This document shows, in pieces, positions 32,903 to 43,713 of a DNA stretch of 64,000 nucleotides. Origin of the DNA: Piezodorus guildinii (taxonomy: Eukaryota > Arthropoda > Insecta > Hemiptera > Pentatomidae). A program made the translations under genes and the position numbers. The notes under the pieces were generated by a model. The model made no database searches. It was not told the DNA's origin and saw only the letters and a list, made by a program, of their open reading frames with translations. The stretch spans positions 113,912,977 to 113,976,976 of the forward strand of contig CM041298.1 of the NCBI GenBank assembly GCA_023052935.1. Direction: 5' to 3'. Each line of letters starts with the position of its first letter. Position 1 is the first letter of the stretch.

Positions 32903-33270
32903 ATAGTTACTTTGGAAGATATTTTTTAAATAATATTTTAAAGGTAATAATAATCGCTCTATCTATATATATGTATAAAAATGAGTCGCCTTTTCCCTTG
33001 GTCATCGCATCACGCGTGAACGGCTTGACTGATTTCTCTAATTATTTTTTTGTTATGTTTATATCAGGAGAAGGGTCTTATTAAAGATAAAAAGAGAAAA
33101 GTTACTTTGGTAGACAATTTTTTTTTAAATTTCCTTAGATAATCTCTTTATCTACATATATAAAAATGAATCCAGCTTTTCTTTGGTCATCGCATCACGC
33201 ATAAACGCAATGTCGCTAAGACTTAGTTCAGGCAGGACATCGTCTTTCGGGTCAGCTAGTATTACATATT
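32748..33270 (+). mobile_element. Three serial copies of a short repeat ending in a Helitron-type CTAG terminus
   Basis: ATGA.TCG.C.TTTTC, TTGGTCATCGCATCAC and GATTTCTCTAATT recur from 32749, 32981 and 33168. The last block ends CTTTCGGGTCAGCTAG followed by T (about 33250-33266), the form of a canonical Helitron 3' end. A poly(A) of about 48 nt (32853-32900) sits in the first unit. Non-coding. Confidence 0.45.
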
Positions 33271-33319
33271 CAAATAATTTTGATTCAGTGTAAAAAAATA
33301 GAAATAGTTAATCTAAATA

Positions 33320-33405
33320 ACTGAAATTAAAAGTATTTTAGAAAAATAAATTTTGAAATTTGAGTTACTTTAAGCCCTGTAATACTATTTTAATTAGAAC
33401 CTACA
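33320..33405 (+). mobile_element. Helentron-like internal scrap
   Basis: AAAGTATTTTAGAAAAATAA, TTTAAGCCCTGTAATACTAT and AGAACCTACATAA are in family order. Confidence 0.4.
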
Positions 33406-33411
33406 TAAACT

Positions 33412-33586
33412 TGAGTTCAAACCCGGCAGATGGCTTTAGGATTTTTAAAGGGATCGAAAAATCCTTGTTTATGACATCCTTCGGAGGGAGCGTAAAATGG
33501 TGGTCCCGAGCCTGTGCGATGTCAGGTACTTGTTAAAGATTTCTAGCCTAATTAAACCTGGACAAGCAAAATTTAGGACTCCCGTC
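33412..33586 (+). mobile_element. SINE-B, interrupted by a mariner
   Basis: From the B box (GAGTTCAAACCCGGCAGATG) through GTGGTCCCGAGCCTGTGC to ATTTAGGACTCCCGTC. The mariner at 33589 follows at once, and a reversed SINE-B head (34515-34553) lies on its other side. Confidence 0.75.
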
Positions 33587-33588
33587 TA

Positions 33589-34506
33589 TTGGGTTGTGTC
33601 ACACGAAATGTCCGTTTTCAAGGTAAAGGATTTTTATTAAAAATACGATTTGAAAACAAGATAATTTTATTCGAAGTATTTACCTTCTTTTTCTACACAT
33701 TTTTCCCAACGTGAAACCAACTTTTTTATCCCCGAACTGAAAAACTCTGAGCTTTGAAGAGAAACAAAATCTGAAAACGAACTTTTCACTTGATCATCAT
33801 TTTCATAAAGTTTTACTTTGACGAAGTTGTCTAAATTCCTGAACAGGTGGTAATCTGCTGGAGACAAGTCGGGAGAATATGGTGGGTGCGGAAGAACTTC
33901 GTAGCCCAGTTATTTCAATTTTTGTACGGTATGTTTTGAAACATGGGGTCTTCCTGCCGCTCAGTGAGATCATGAGGTATCCATGTATCGAGCTTTTTCA
34001 CTTTCCCAATACACTTTAAATGCCTGGAAACGGTAGATGCACTTGCATTTAGTTGTGCTGAGAGTCCTTTAACTGTTTGGTAGGGGTTTCCTTCTACTGT
34101 ATGTTGGAGGACATCGTTGTCTATTACGGACAGAGGTCTTCCTCGGGGCAAGTTTTCCAAGTCGGTATCTCCAGCTGAAAAACTTAGCAAACCAACGGCA
34201 AATGGCCCGTTCATTAACACTTCCTTCCCCAAACGCCTTGCAAATATTTCTAGCGGCCTCAGCTGCTGAATGGCCGAGTTTAAACTCGTACAGAAATATT
34301 ACTCGAAAATCGCGTTTTTCCATGTTCATGTTTGGAGGTATACTAAAAAGTGGGTAATTGATTGGAAAGCTAATCTTTATAATATAAATGTAGAGGATTA
34401 GTAACTTTAAATATGTAAACATTCGGAAGAAAACAACTGAGACCTGCAAAATCCTTTATGTATTTCAGAAACTATAAAAACGGACATTTCATGTGAAACA
34501 ACCCGA
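33589..34506 (-). mobile_element. Mariner element, internally deleted (family M2)
   Basis: Ends TTGGGTTGTGTCACACGAAA and, inverted, TCGGGTTGTTTCACATGAAA, both continuing TGTCCGTTTT. TA lies at 33587-33588 and 34507-34508. Length 918 bp. Shares its central deletion with the copy at 53591-54481. Confidence 0.92.
33667..34332 (-). pseudogene. Mariner transposase remnant (M2)
   Basis: Minus strand from MNMEKRDFRVIFLYEFKLG through NERAICRWFAKF. A frameshift follows (PAGDTDLENLPRGRP in another frame), then STVSRHLKCIGKVKKLDTW and HDLTERQ. The central deletion removes the first and second catalytic Asp blocks; the frame resumes at PYSPDLSPADYHLFRNLDNF and ends IKKLVSRWEKCV. Cannot encode an active enzyme. 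Confidence 0.88.
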
Positions 34507-34514
34507 TAGAATGC

Positions 34515-34553
34515 TGTTATGCTTAGCCACAACACCGCAGGTGACCACCATTT
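34515..34553 (-). mobile_element. SINE-B head, reversed scrap
   Basis: The complement reads GGTGGTCACCTGCGGTGTTG then GTGGCTAAGCATAACAG, the SINE-B start up to the A box. Confidence 0.6.
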
Positions 34554-34749
34554 AAAAGAAAAAGGTTTTTTGTAACTAAAAATATTTCCCAATTGAAACA
34601 TAATAGAACATAACTTCTTTAAAAAAGATGGAAGGGTTTAAACTCCCCTCCCAAACGACCGAAAAAGTATTGAATAATTATGGGTATGCATACTCCTTAC
34701 TGGCATTTATTAAAAAATTTGAAAAATTAAAATTATGATCTGAAAGTTA

Positions 34750-34945
34750 GGAACCTGTTTTTTCCTTATCCAGGTTTAATTAGGATAGAGATCTGTAACG
34801 AAGGCCTGACATTGCACAGACTTGTGACCACTATGTTACACTCGCTCCGAAGGACGACTTTATAAAATCTGAGGATTACTACCACATTTGAACCTGCGAC
34901 CTTGAGCATACAAGGCTTTTATATACTAGCCACTAAAAAACAGTT
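34750..34945 (-). mobile_element. SINE-B, reversed, degenerate
   Basis: TTATCCAGGTTTAATTAGGA, GCACAGACTTGTGACC and TTTGAACCTGCGACC (B-box position) are in reverse order. Lies just downstream of the Ly6 exon at 35104. Confidence 0.6.
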
Positions 34946-35103
34946 GACGGACTTAAACCACATTAAAAATAAAAGGCTTCGGTAAAAAAAAAAAAAAAAA
35001 TAGTTATTACAGTAATAATGTTGTATTATAGTAATAATTATTATACTATATAGTAAACAAGTATAGTAAATACGATAAAAATAAATTAATTGTAATTGCT
35101 TAC

Positions 35104-35187
35104 CTTCAGGACATGGCCTGTCTATTGCGAATCTATTACACATCAAGTTGTCAGACACATTTACACAAGTGTAGCAGGTTACCCCGT
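35104..35187 (-). CDS. Ly6/uPAR (LYPD6-like) gene, first Ly6-domain exon
   Basis: Internal coding exon of 84 bp on the minus strand. It is preceded by a splice acceptor (TTTGAATTTCAG) and followed by a donor (GAAG|GTAAGC). Two bases finish a split codon, 27 codons follow, and one base remains for the next exon. The translation opens the three-finger fold with GVTCYTCVNVSDN and continues to DRPCPE, giving cysteines 1-4 of the domain. The spacing CxxC...CNR..D..CP matches vertebrate LYPD6/LYPD6B, which are GPI-anchored or secreted modulators of nicotinic receptors and Wnt co-receptors. The signal-peptide exon must lie upstream (higher coordinates) and was not identified; the preceding intron is phase 1. 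Role in this animal is inferred from family resemblance only. Confidence 0.85.
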
Positions 35188-35667
35188 CTGAAATTCAAAA
35201 TGGACATATTATTCATGTATAATACTATAACTATGCATATAATTATATTTATTATAATTTGCGATATAATATTTAAGGAAAATATTAATAGGATTAAAAT
35301 ATTAGATCCGTGGACAGTGATAGAGAATATGAAAAAAATGTATTTTTTTTTAGATGGGAAGACAAACTTTAGAAAGTTGGTCGGATAGGGTTCTGGTTTA
35401 ATTTGGAGCACTCTTTTGTGTTGTGGTTGTTATGATACTTCGAATTAGAATCGTATTATTTATTGTTAAACTACTTTATTTTATTTAATCCTTTATATTT
35501 AATTTCAGGTAAATTTATTTTTAAAATTTTTATAAGTATAGATAATATCAATAATTAATTGATTTTAACCTACTGTAGCTTTTCTTCTATTTTTTTTTTT
35601 GCACTGTAGTAGACTGGAATCCATATTCCAAAAATAGTCCATAAGACATAACGAAGGATTTTTTTTA
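35188..35667. other. Unassigned sequence upstream of the Ly6 35.1-kb exon
   Basis: Intron side (minus-strand upstream). Open frames at 35113-35411 are AT-rich and cover the exon out of frame; none resembles a signal peptide joined in the needed phase. Confidence 0.35.
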
Positions 35668-35766
35668 CACATTTTAAAGAATCCTAGGGTAATCTGTCAG
35701 GTTTGAGCCCGCAAACTTGGGTATAGAAGGTTGTTATGCTAGCTAGTTCACCACAGGTGACCCCCT
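35668..35766 (-). mobile_element. SINE-B head, reversed
   Basis: The complement begins GGGGGTCACCTGTGGTGAAC, GCTAGCATAACAACCTTCTA, then GGGCTCAAACCTG at the B-box place. Confidence 0.65.
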
Positions 35767-36049
35767 TTACGTCATATTCATATCATGTAATATAATATAA
35801 AACTGTTAGCATATTTTTTTTAATAATTTATATATTTATTGTATGGAATGCTGCTTATTGGCTGTTTCTTAGTAGTCATGTCGTTATTGTACCTATTTTG
35901 AATCGTCGCATTAGTTACTAAATTTGTTATTATTGATGAATAATTATAATATTTTAATTGCATAAAAAGTGCACGTATATTGAGATAGGCTCAATTTTAA
36001 TAATAATCTGAAATAAAGTACTGAAACATAAAAAATATAGAAACGTTTG

Positions 36050-36115
36050 GTAGAATAGAATAGAATAGAAAAAAAAAAAACTTCATTCTGGGACAATGTC
36101 CCTTAAGAATAAAAA
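36050..36115 (-). mobile_element. LINE L-B 3' terminus, reversed
   Basis: AGAAT repeats (tail), then the complement of AATGAAG and the stem GGGACATTGTCCC, followed by CTTAAGAAT. Pentanucleotide tail and hairpin match 5740-5790. Confidence 0.65.
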
Positions 36116-36273
36116 TTATGAACAAAATAATAAATTGTAACAGGCCAAAAACAATATATAACTACAATTAAACAACACAATAATGAAAAAAAAATAAGAA
36201 AAAAGGACCATAGTAACATCTCTATTTAGAAATTCAAGAAATAAATAAATAAGAATAAACATAAAATGTAACT

Positions 36274-36647
36274 ATTAGGTTCCTTTAATTAAAATGATCC
36301 ATTTCATTCAACTCATTTTATTTTCTTATTTTTTTCTCCCTACGTTTCGGCCTTTTGCCATTTTCAAGGGATCTCTTTATATTTCATCATGCACTCTATA
36401 TAATATATAAATATATATTTTGTCATAATAAGTGGATAACAACCAGGACAGGGCTGGTCAGCCTGTAATAGTTTTATTTTTATTTTATTAAATTATGACA
36501 AAATATATATTTATATATTATATAGAGTGCATGATGGAATATAAAGAGATCCCTTGAAAATGGCAAAAGGCCGAAACGTAGGGAGAAAAAAATAAGAAAA
36601 TAAAATGAGTTGAATGAAATGGATCATTTTAATTAAAGGAACCTAAT
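36274..36647. mobile_element. Near-perfect foldback element, 155-bp arms
   Basis: Arms 36274-36428 and 36493-36647 are inverted copies with very few mismatches around a 64-bp centre. Each arm contains ATCCCTTGAAAATGGCAAAA then GGCCGAAACGTAGGGAG. No coding capacity and no clear target duplication. Confidence 0.75.
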
Positions 36648-36994
36648 AATACAATTATTCATTCAAACAATTTTTAATTGTAATAAAAATTAATAAAATG
36701 TAACTTTTACATCTCATTAAAGTAAGTGCATTAGAGTAAAATTCACCTAACATAAGTTGGCATAATAAAACTTAGCTTACATCTCACTGAAGAGAAAGGA
36801 AGTATTGAAAAAGGAGGGATTTAAATGATTATGTGGAAGGAGCATAGCGGATGTTTGAAAGGAGAGTATTTCCTAAGGCAGTGGAACGGGCTAAAAAGGA
36901 GCAGTCATATTTTTTGGTTCTATGGAAAGGAGTGTACGATAATATACGAGGTGTCCCTAGTTAAGTAAAAATATATACTTTATTTTTTTTTATC

Positions 36995-37340
36995 TTAGGA
37001 GAAAAAGGGTATGGATTATGAAAAAAATAAACCATTTAGAGTCAGAACAAATAGATGTCATTTGTTTTCCTGGGTGGCTGTAATTTAGTATAAAAAGCGG
37101 ATCTCAGTTTAACTCCTGAGAAAAAGTTTTCTTCAGGTGCTGCTAAATTAGGGCACAGTAACAAAAGTTGAAACTTCTTCTTATAAATAAGATTAAATTA
37201 TAAATATTTGTTTTAAAAGTTAATGGAAAATTGGTTTAATTATACTTTTCTACTTTCTCTTAGCACTATTCACTATAAAATAAAATATAATAGAAAACAA
37301 AATTATTCCGAGGTCAGATCCCAAAAGAATAATAGATATG
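36995..37340. repeat. Dispersed repeat R1, copy 2
   Basis: Same order as 21405-21740: AAAGTTTTCTTCAGGTGCT, GGGCACAGTAACAAAAGTT, AATTATACTTTTCTACTTTC, GGTCAGATCCCAAA. Confidence 0.6.
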
Positions 37341-37621
37341 AACAAAATTTAAAGTTATTACTCACTAAAAGACTGTATTGATAGAACGTTATATGAGTTA
37401 AAATAATGAACAAAAAAAAAAAAAAAAGGAAATAAAAATGTGAAGGGTATAGCCGGTCAAGTATGGTAAATCTGCCCTCTTTGATTTTTTGATTCAATCT
37501 TTGGGGATCAATTTGATGCAGAATAAAAATGATTCCCTTAAATGTTTAGCTTTTTACTTCAAGTGGTTTTCGAGATTTTTTTTTTAAATCTCTTTTTTTC
37601 GATTTTATTATTATTTTTTTT

Positions 37622-37880
37622 TTTATTTGGCCTGTACCAGGTATCACTCCTTCCATGAAAAACTCCACTTCCACTCTAATCCACCAGTTTCTATCCTTGC
37701 TTCCACTTCAATTCCTGACAATCCGCCGAGGCGTCTGAAAAGAAGATGGCCTTCTTGTTTAGATTCACTACTAGAGTGCTGCCAATGTGCAGTTTCTTTC
37801 ATGTGTTTTATCATTGTAGCATATTTACTTATTGTATTAAAACATACAGTTATAAATTTCAATAAATAAATGTAAAAAAA
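37622..37880 (+). mobile_element. Jockey-like LINE 3' end
   Basis: Matches the last ~230 bp of the 48502-53514 element: AGGTATCACTCCTTCCATGA, GGCGTCTGAAAAGAAGATGG, GAGTGCTGCCAATG, ATACAGTTATAAATTTCAAT, AATAAA, then an A-rich tail. The open frame here is a fragment of ORF2 and its shadow. Confidence 0.85.
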
Positions 37881-38065
37881 AGAAAAAATCTTGTGGCAGA
37901 AATTTTTTTTAAATTTTAATAGTAAATTTGAAATTAGTTAATGATGATTTTTTCACCGATTTTTAGGTGTCAAGTACATAAAAAAAATGATATGATCATG
38001 GTTCTTAAACAAAAAGCCGATTTTTAAAGGAAGAGATAAAATCAAAATATATATTTTTTTAACCA

Positions 38066-38312
38066 TTATAGGTGGAATAGTCAGGAATCAGTCATTTTTT
38101 GAAAAGTTTTTAATTTTGCCAACGTTTTGGCTCAAGCTTGTGAGCCATCATGAACTATGCTATGAGAGTTTATGCTTGGACATGGCTCAGTAATGCCCTG
38201 ATGATGGCTCACAAGCTTGAGCCGAAACGTTGGCAAAATTTTCAAAAAATGACTGATTCCTGACTATTCCACCTATAATAGTTTCTACAGTCGACTATAC
38301 ATTCTCAAAATA
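38066..38312. mobile_element. Foldback MITE F2, copy 1
   Basis: Ends TTATAGGTGGAATAGTCAGG and, inverted, the same, continuing AATCAGTCATTTTTTGAAAA. The centre holds CCCTGATGATGGCTCACAAG, loop, GAGCCGAAACGTTGGC at 38196-38236 and a decayed inverted copy at 38117-38150. The block GTCGACTATACATTCTC to the right is shared with copy 2 at 57171-57404. Confidence 0.75.
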
Positions 38313-38954
38313 TTTTTTTAACCTTTTCTAAAGGTGTTAATCACAGATTTTTTTTTTCTTTTTCAGAAAATTTCTTTTATACTACTCTATACACAGGAAC
38401 TTCTTCGATTTTTTGAAGTGGCGGAACAATATGAAAAAAAAAAAATTAAAAAGTGACGTTAAATGAATAAAGAAACAGCCAATATAACATTCTCTATTAA
38501 ATTTATGACTTTTCGGCTTTTAAATCGCACAACACCTACAAACCTAGAGCTTGTTAAAAAAATCACAACACTTAAAAGTGTAGACAAACAGTTCTTATGG
38601 AAAGAAAAAATGTTACACTAAAAAAAACAAAAAAAAAAACAAAAAAAAAAACACTACTCTATTAAGTTTCTGATTACGAAAATGTCGACAAATGTTAGAT
38701 AAAACCAACAGAGCTAGAGGCCAACAGGAGGAAAAAGGCCAACAGTTTAAAAAATGTAGACGGAATGTGATACATTTTTTCTATGAAAAAATAAACGATA
38801 TACTATAGGCCTCCATATAAAAGATTTATACGTGTCAAAAATTATATTAAAAGTAAAACAGAAGATTTGGTAATTGTAAGATTAAGCCAAACCAAAAACG
38901 TATTTTGTATTGGGGTAACTAGTCATTTAAATGTTTATTGGTAATTATTATACC
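38313..38954. other. Unassigned stretch
   Basis: Poly(A)/poly(T) tracts and a SINE-B tail scrap (AAGTGACGTTAAATGAATAA, 38452-38471). Otherwise nothing recognised. Confidence 0.35.
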
Positions 38955-39202
38955 TACAATCTTCTTCCAGTGGCGCGAAAGACCGTGAAAGCCTTTCGCC
39001 TCACGTTTCTGGATGTATTTTATAGGTTAGGGTTATCACTTTGTGAGTGGCCACCAGTTGGTTGACGGGCCTCACATCCCCGGGGGAGAGGCTGTAAGTG
39101 AATCCCCATTTATTAAATGCTTGAAAAAATCCCTCTGAGACTGGGATTCGAACTCAACCTCTAACGTGGGAAGCTAGCGTCCTCTCAGCCACGGGCTCCC
39201 CC
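38955..39202 (-). mobile_element. SINE-C, tRNA-headed, reversed
   Basis: The complement begins GGGAGCCCGTGGCTGAGAGG (A box TGGCTGAGAGG), B box GAGTTCGAATCCC (39143-39155), then a body with GGGGATGTGAGGCCCGTC and CACTCACAAAGTGATAACCC. Distinct from SINE-A and SINE-B. Confidence 0.7.
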
Positions 39203-39353
39203 ATTATACCTACAATACCTCTAAAAAATTAAATGCGTTAAAATTATTTTATTCTAATAATCTTCTTTGGAAGAGTATTTACCAAGATTTTGACCTAAAT
39301 AAAACTAAAAATTGATTATTTCTCGTTTAGCTATACGCACCAAAATATTCCCT

Positions 39354-39846
39354 GGGGTCACCTGTGGTTTAGTTGCTAGTATAGCAGTCTTCTATGGTCA
39401 AGGTCACGGGTAAAAACACAACTGATGATCTTAGGATTCTTTAAAGTGTGTAAAAAATCCTTGGTTGTTTATTTAACGTCACTTTATGCTATTGTGGGAG
39501 TCCTAAATTTTACCTATCCAGGTTTTATTAGGAAATGGATCTTTAACGAGTACCTTGCATCGCACAGGCTCGGGACTACCTTTTTACGCCCCCTCAAAAG
39601 ATGGCATAACTAACGATTTTTCACTCCCATTAAAAATATCCTAGGACCACCTGCTGGTTGGAACTTGTGGAAAAATAAATCCTTGGTTATGCAGTCCTTT
39701 GTATGGGACGTGAAATGGTGGTCCCGGGCCAGTGCGACGTCAGATACTCGTTTAAGAGCCCTGTCCTGATTAAATCTGAATAGGCGAAATTTAGGACTCC
39801 CACTGTAGCATCGTCCGATAAGCATAAAATTGACGTTGAATGAATA
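39354..39846. mobile_element. SINE-B cluster: head (+), tail (-), then body-tail (+)
   Basis: 39354-39455 plus-strand head (GGGGTCACCTGTGGTTTAGT, B box decayed to GGGTAAAAACAC); 39461-39595 minus-strand tail (complement of AAAGTGACGTTAAATAAAC to CCTGGATAGG); 39648-39846 plus-strand body (GGTGGTCCCGGGCCAGTGCG to ACGTTGAATGAATAAAC). Either repeated self-insertion or a local inversion. Confidence 0.65.
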
Positions 39847-39963
39847 AACAAAGAAAATATTCTCAACTTCAGAAGCTGATTACTCGAAACTGCTAAGTAC
39901 TGGCCAATCTATTGATAGAATACTTTAAATGTAGAATTAAACGAGGAATATTTTTGTTTTTCC

Positions 39964-40900
39964 TTGTTTATAAATAAATAAATTCTTTATTATCCTGGAA
40001 CATGTCCCTTTAGAATAAAATATACTGAATGTACAAAAAAAAAAGGCTTTTAGAGTGTTAGAGTAAATTAAATGAATATAAACAAGTTAATAATTACTGG
40101 TATAAAATAGACGTTTTTAAATGAGAAAAAAAAAATTAAAATAATATATAAAGATGTTTATTTACAATTCTATTGAGCCTGGGTATTCATTAAGTGATCG
40201 AATATACGGGATTTGAAGGTAGGAAGAGAATTGGAGTGACGGATGGTAGGAGGGATAGAATTCCATAGGATTGAGGTCCAAATAAGAAAGAACCTGTCGA
40301 AATGTGCAGTTCGGTGGGCCGCACTGTATAAATCTGAAGACCTGGAGCGGGTACAACGAGGATGAACAGAGGATTTGAACTGTAGGAGGTAAAAAATATA
40401 TGATGGGCGGCGGGTTTGGATAACTTGGTAAAGGAATGACACAAGGAAATACTTGCGACGATTGGAAGGGTGAAGCCACTTCAACTCACCATAAAATTGG
40501 GATACAGAGGGAGGTGTATCTAGGGACCCCGAAGATGAATCGAACAAAGTAATTAGTTAAGCGTTTTATTTTTACCTCGAGATCCCCAGACACATCACCG
40601 TATACCGTACAGCAATAGTCGAAGTAGGAAAATATTAGAGAGGTAACGAGGAGTTTTTGGGTTTCAAGCGGGAATAGGTGACGGAGGGAAAACAGTCGCT
40701 TTAAGGTTGAAAAGGTACGAAGAGAGATTTCGGAAATATGATTTTTGAAGGATAGAATTTGGTCGAAGGTTACTCCCTAGTTGTTGTTCTCAGGTAGTTA
40801 CTACCGTTCGACCTATGGATTTAAAGTTAAATGAGAATATCTGGCAAAAAGTAGGTTGAGAGCGGTTTTTTTACAACATTGAGGCCAAATTTCAAAGTCG
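39964..40900 (-). pseudogene. LINE L-B reverse transcriptase C-terminal region
   Basis: Longest L-B copy. On the minus strand: SFKNHISEISLRTFSTLKRL, HLFPLETQKLLVTSLIFSYF, then DYCCTVYGD, FVRFIFGV, and the C-terminal FDRFFLIWTSILWNSIPPT...LPTFKSRIFDHL. The stretch 40170-40547 is still open for 125 codons. The 3' end (39964-40010) has the hairpin block and AATAAA. Truncated at 5', with a stop and frame changes. Confidence 0.8.
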
Positions 40901-41157
40901 TGAGGATTCTGGTCGTATTTGATGAACAATATCGATTAATGAAACCATAACTATAAGTCCGTTAAAAATAAAAGTGCTTTATGACTCCTAGACTGTATGA
41001 CGTACAGAGTTCTGTTAGGTGAAAGTCGCACTAACTTCCGTGTAACTTAATAAAGTGACTCTCCACAACTTCGTTCGATAAAACCAGTATATCATGGGTC
41101 CTTGCTGGATATTAAAGCTGTTTGGACTCGCTCGTAAAAGAAAAAAGCTTTTAATAA

Positions 41158-41795
41158 GACAGCATGATTATAGGTATGAACCTGTACAGCATGATTATAG
41201 GTATGAACCTGTACAGCATGATTATAGGTATGACACCTGTACAGTTCATCAATAGATTATAGGTATGGCACCTGTACAGTTGCAATCAACACTAGATTAT
41301 AGGTATGACACCTGTACAGTTGCAATCAACACTAGATTATAGGTATGACACCTGTACAGTTGCAATCAACACTAGATTATAGGTATGACACCTGTACAGT
41401 TGCAATCAACACTAGATTATAGGTATGACACCTGTACAGTTGCAATCAACACTAGATATAGGTATGACACCTGTACAGTTGCAATAACTAGATTATAGGT
41501 ATGACACCTGTACAGTTGCAATCAACACTAGATTATAGGTATGACACCTGTACAGTTGCAATCAACACTAGATTATAGGTATGACACCTGTACAGTTGCA
41601 ATCAACACTAGATTATAGGTATGACACCTGTACAGTTGCAATCAACACTAGATTATAGGTATGACACCTGTACGTGCAATCAAACTAGATTATAGGTATA
41701 CACCTGTCAGTTGAAATCAACAACATATTATAGGTATGACCTCGCGTACAGCATGATTATAGGTATAACTGTACGTTGCAATAACACTAGACTTC
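41158..41795 (+). repeat. 40-bp minisatellite, about 17 copies
   Basis: The core GATTATAGGTATGACACCTG then TACAG is joined by the linker TTGCAATCAACACTA to make 40-bp units in the middle (41254-41690). The first three and last two units have the short linker CAT (27 bp). Central units are nearly identical, edge units degenerate, as expected from unequal exchange. Confidence 0.95.
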
Positions 41796-42566
41796 ATCTT
41801 ACTCAATATTTTTGACGGTATCACTTTTGGCATTGTTGAAAATACTTCAATCATATCTTATCATAATTTCCTGGTGATTATGATATAAATATAACTCCTG
41901 AATTATGTTTAACCAGTCCCTTTTAGATTAATTTGAGCAAAGCATGAAATATGACAATTTTATGATAATTAACTGTATTATTATTTTTATAAAATTATAT
42001 AATATATTATTTATATATATATTATATATATATATATATATACGCTGCAAATTATTGAACAATGGTTTATTATTTCCAAATTATTATTTTAGGGTATAAC
42101 AGTTTATATAACTGTTTCCTTACAATTATCGGTATTTATAAATTCGTACGGCCGACACAGATTTTTTAACATTCTATGTTTGGGTTCTACATATTTTGAA
42201 ACGCAAGACCTTAAATTTATAGGGAGATAATTTTTTTTTTTTTGACGATTACAAAGGTTCATTATTGAAAATAATAAACCAAAAGCATTTATACTACATT
42301 TATTTTCTTCTCATTTTCATTGAAATAATTCAAATAAAATTCCTGATGTCAGAAAACTTTAAATATTTTCTCTATCTTCAATAATGACCCAGTTATCGAC
42401 TTCTAACCAACTTACATCTCTTACAAGTTATGACTTGACTATATAAGATCTTTTTTTTTTTTTTTACCGTGGTTTACTGATTCCAGTATTCTATAAATAT
42501 TTTGCTCAATCTTAAAAAAAAAAAAAAAATGAATTATAGGCGTATATACGGTCAAAATTTCAATTT
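41796..42566. other. Unassigned AT-rich stretch
   Basis: A TA run at about 42018-42042 and short T/A homopolymers; no supported gene. Confidence 0.35.
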
Positions 42567-42900
42567 TGGTTGGTTGTTATATTTTATTGGCACAAAACAT
42601 CTCGGTCATCAGTGCCAGACACTCATTTTTAGAAATCAATTTTAGGTTAAATAATGAACAATTGTTTTACTAAAAAACTAATAACAACAAATAGTTGAAA
42701 ACAATTAACTAATAAGAATAATCAAATAATAATAAATAAGAATAATCACTAGTAAGAAAAAATGTAACAGCATTAGCAAAAGATAAACATATATCAGGTT
42801 AAATTACAAAAAAAAAATAATAAATAAAATAAAAAAAAAAATAAAAAAATAATAATAATAATAAATAAATAAAAATAAATAAATAAAAAAAAAATAAAAA

Positions 42901-42968
<68 letters not shown>

Positions 42969-43365
42969 TTATAATTTATATGCATGTAGATAAATAAAGT
43001 TAAAAATTAATTAATTAATTTAGAAAATAAAATAATAATAATTTTAAAAATAATAATAATAGTAAAATACAATTTTCAAATCTGCTTGTAAAAGTCTATT
43101 TTCGTAAGAAAGCACATCAATTCGTCAATTCTATTTATATCGTTCCCCAAAGCAACCGCGACATTGAGTGGTATTCCCCTTTGGTTCAATTTCCCTGTGT
43201 AGAAGGGACATTCCTCGAAAATATGAGTAACTGTCAGGGCTCCCCCACAATGCTGACATCTGGGGGCAAATCCTTAGATATTAAGTGCCCATGGGTTAAC
43301 CTTGTATGTCCGATTCTCAGGCTGGCCAGGACCACCTCCTCTCTGCGGATTTTCTTCAATTTAAA
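42567..43365 (-). pseudogene. I/R1-group LINE C-terminal fragment with microsatellite expansion
   Basis: On the minus strand from 43360: EEVVLASLRIGHTRLTHGHL, then PPDVS...CGGA and HIF.ECPFYTG across small frameshifts, the same family as 31230-31806. The 3' end (42567-42640) reads TGATGACCGAGATGTTTTGT then GCCAATAAAAT. Between them AAATA repeats and a ~50-bp (TA)n (42910-42962) have expanded. Confidence 0.75.
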
Positions 43366-43713
43366 TTTCAATTTTGTTTTCTATTTATAAATAATCGTGG
43401 CGCCCTAATTCTAAAATGCATTAATATTTTTTCTTTATTTTCAAAAATAACTGAGTTATGGGCATATTCATGGCATAAATTTAATTTTTTTTTTTTTTTA
43501 TTTAATCGCGGTTTGTTGATTATAAAATTTTTTTCATTTTCATTATTAACGGAGTTAGTAAATTAAATTACTTTTGATCTGCCGCTATTTTAAAAATGAT
43601 CGGGTGATATCAACTTACCCTGTTATTTTGTGCCAATTAAAAAAAAAAAAAAATGGTCCAGTATTTTCGGAGAACAGCCGTTAACTGCGGAAAGACGGAT
43701 TTATTTATTTATT

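Noticed and set aside
37303..37497. 64-codon frame with Phe/Leu runs
   Set aside because: Overlaps dispersed repeat R1 and a poly(A) tract; low complexity.
41158..41795. CRISPR-like array
   Set aside because: Regular spacing, but the 'spacers' are all the same sequence and the host is a eukaryote; it is a minisatellite.
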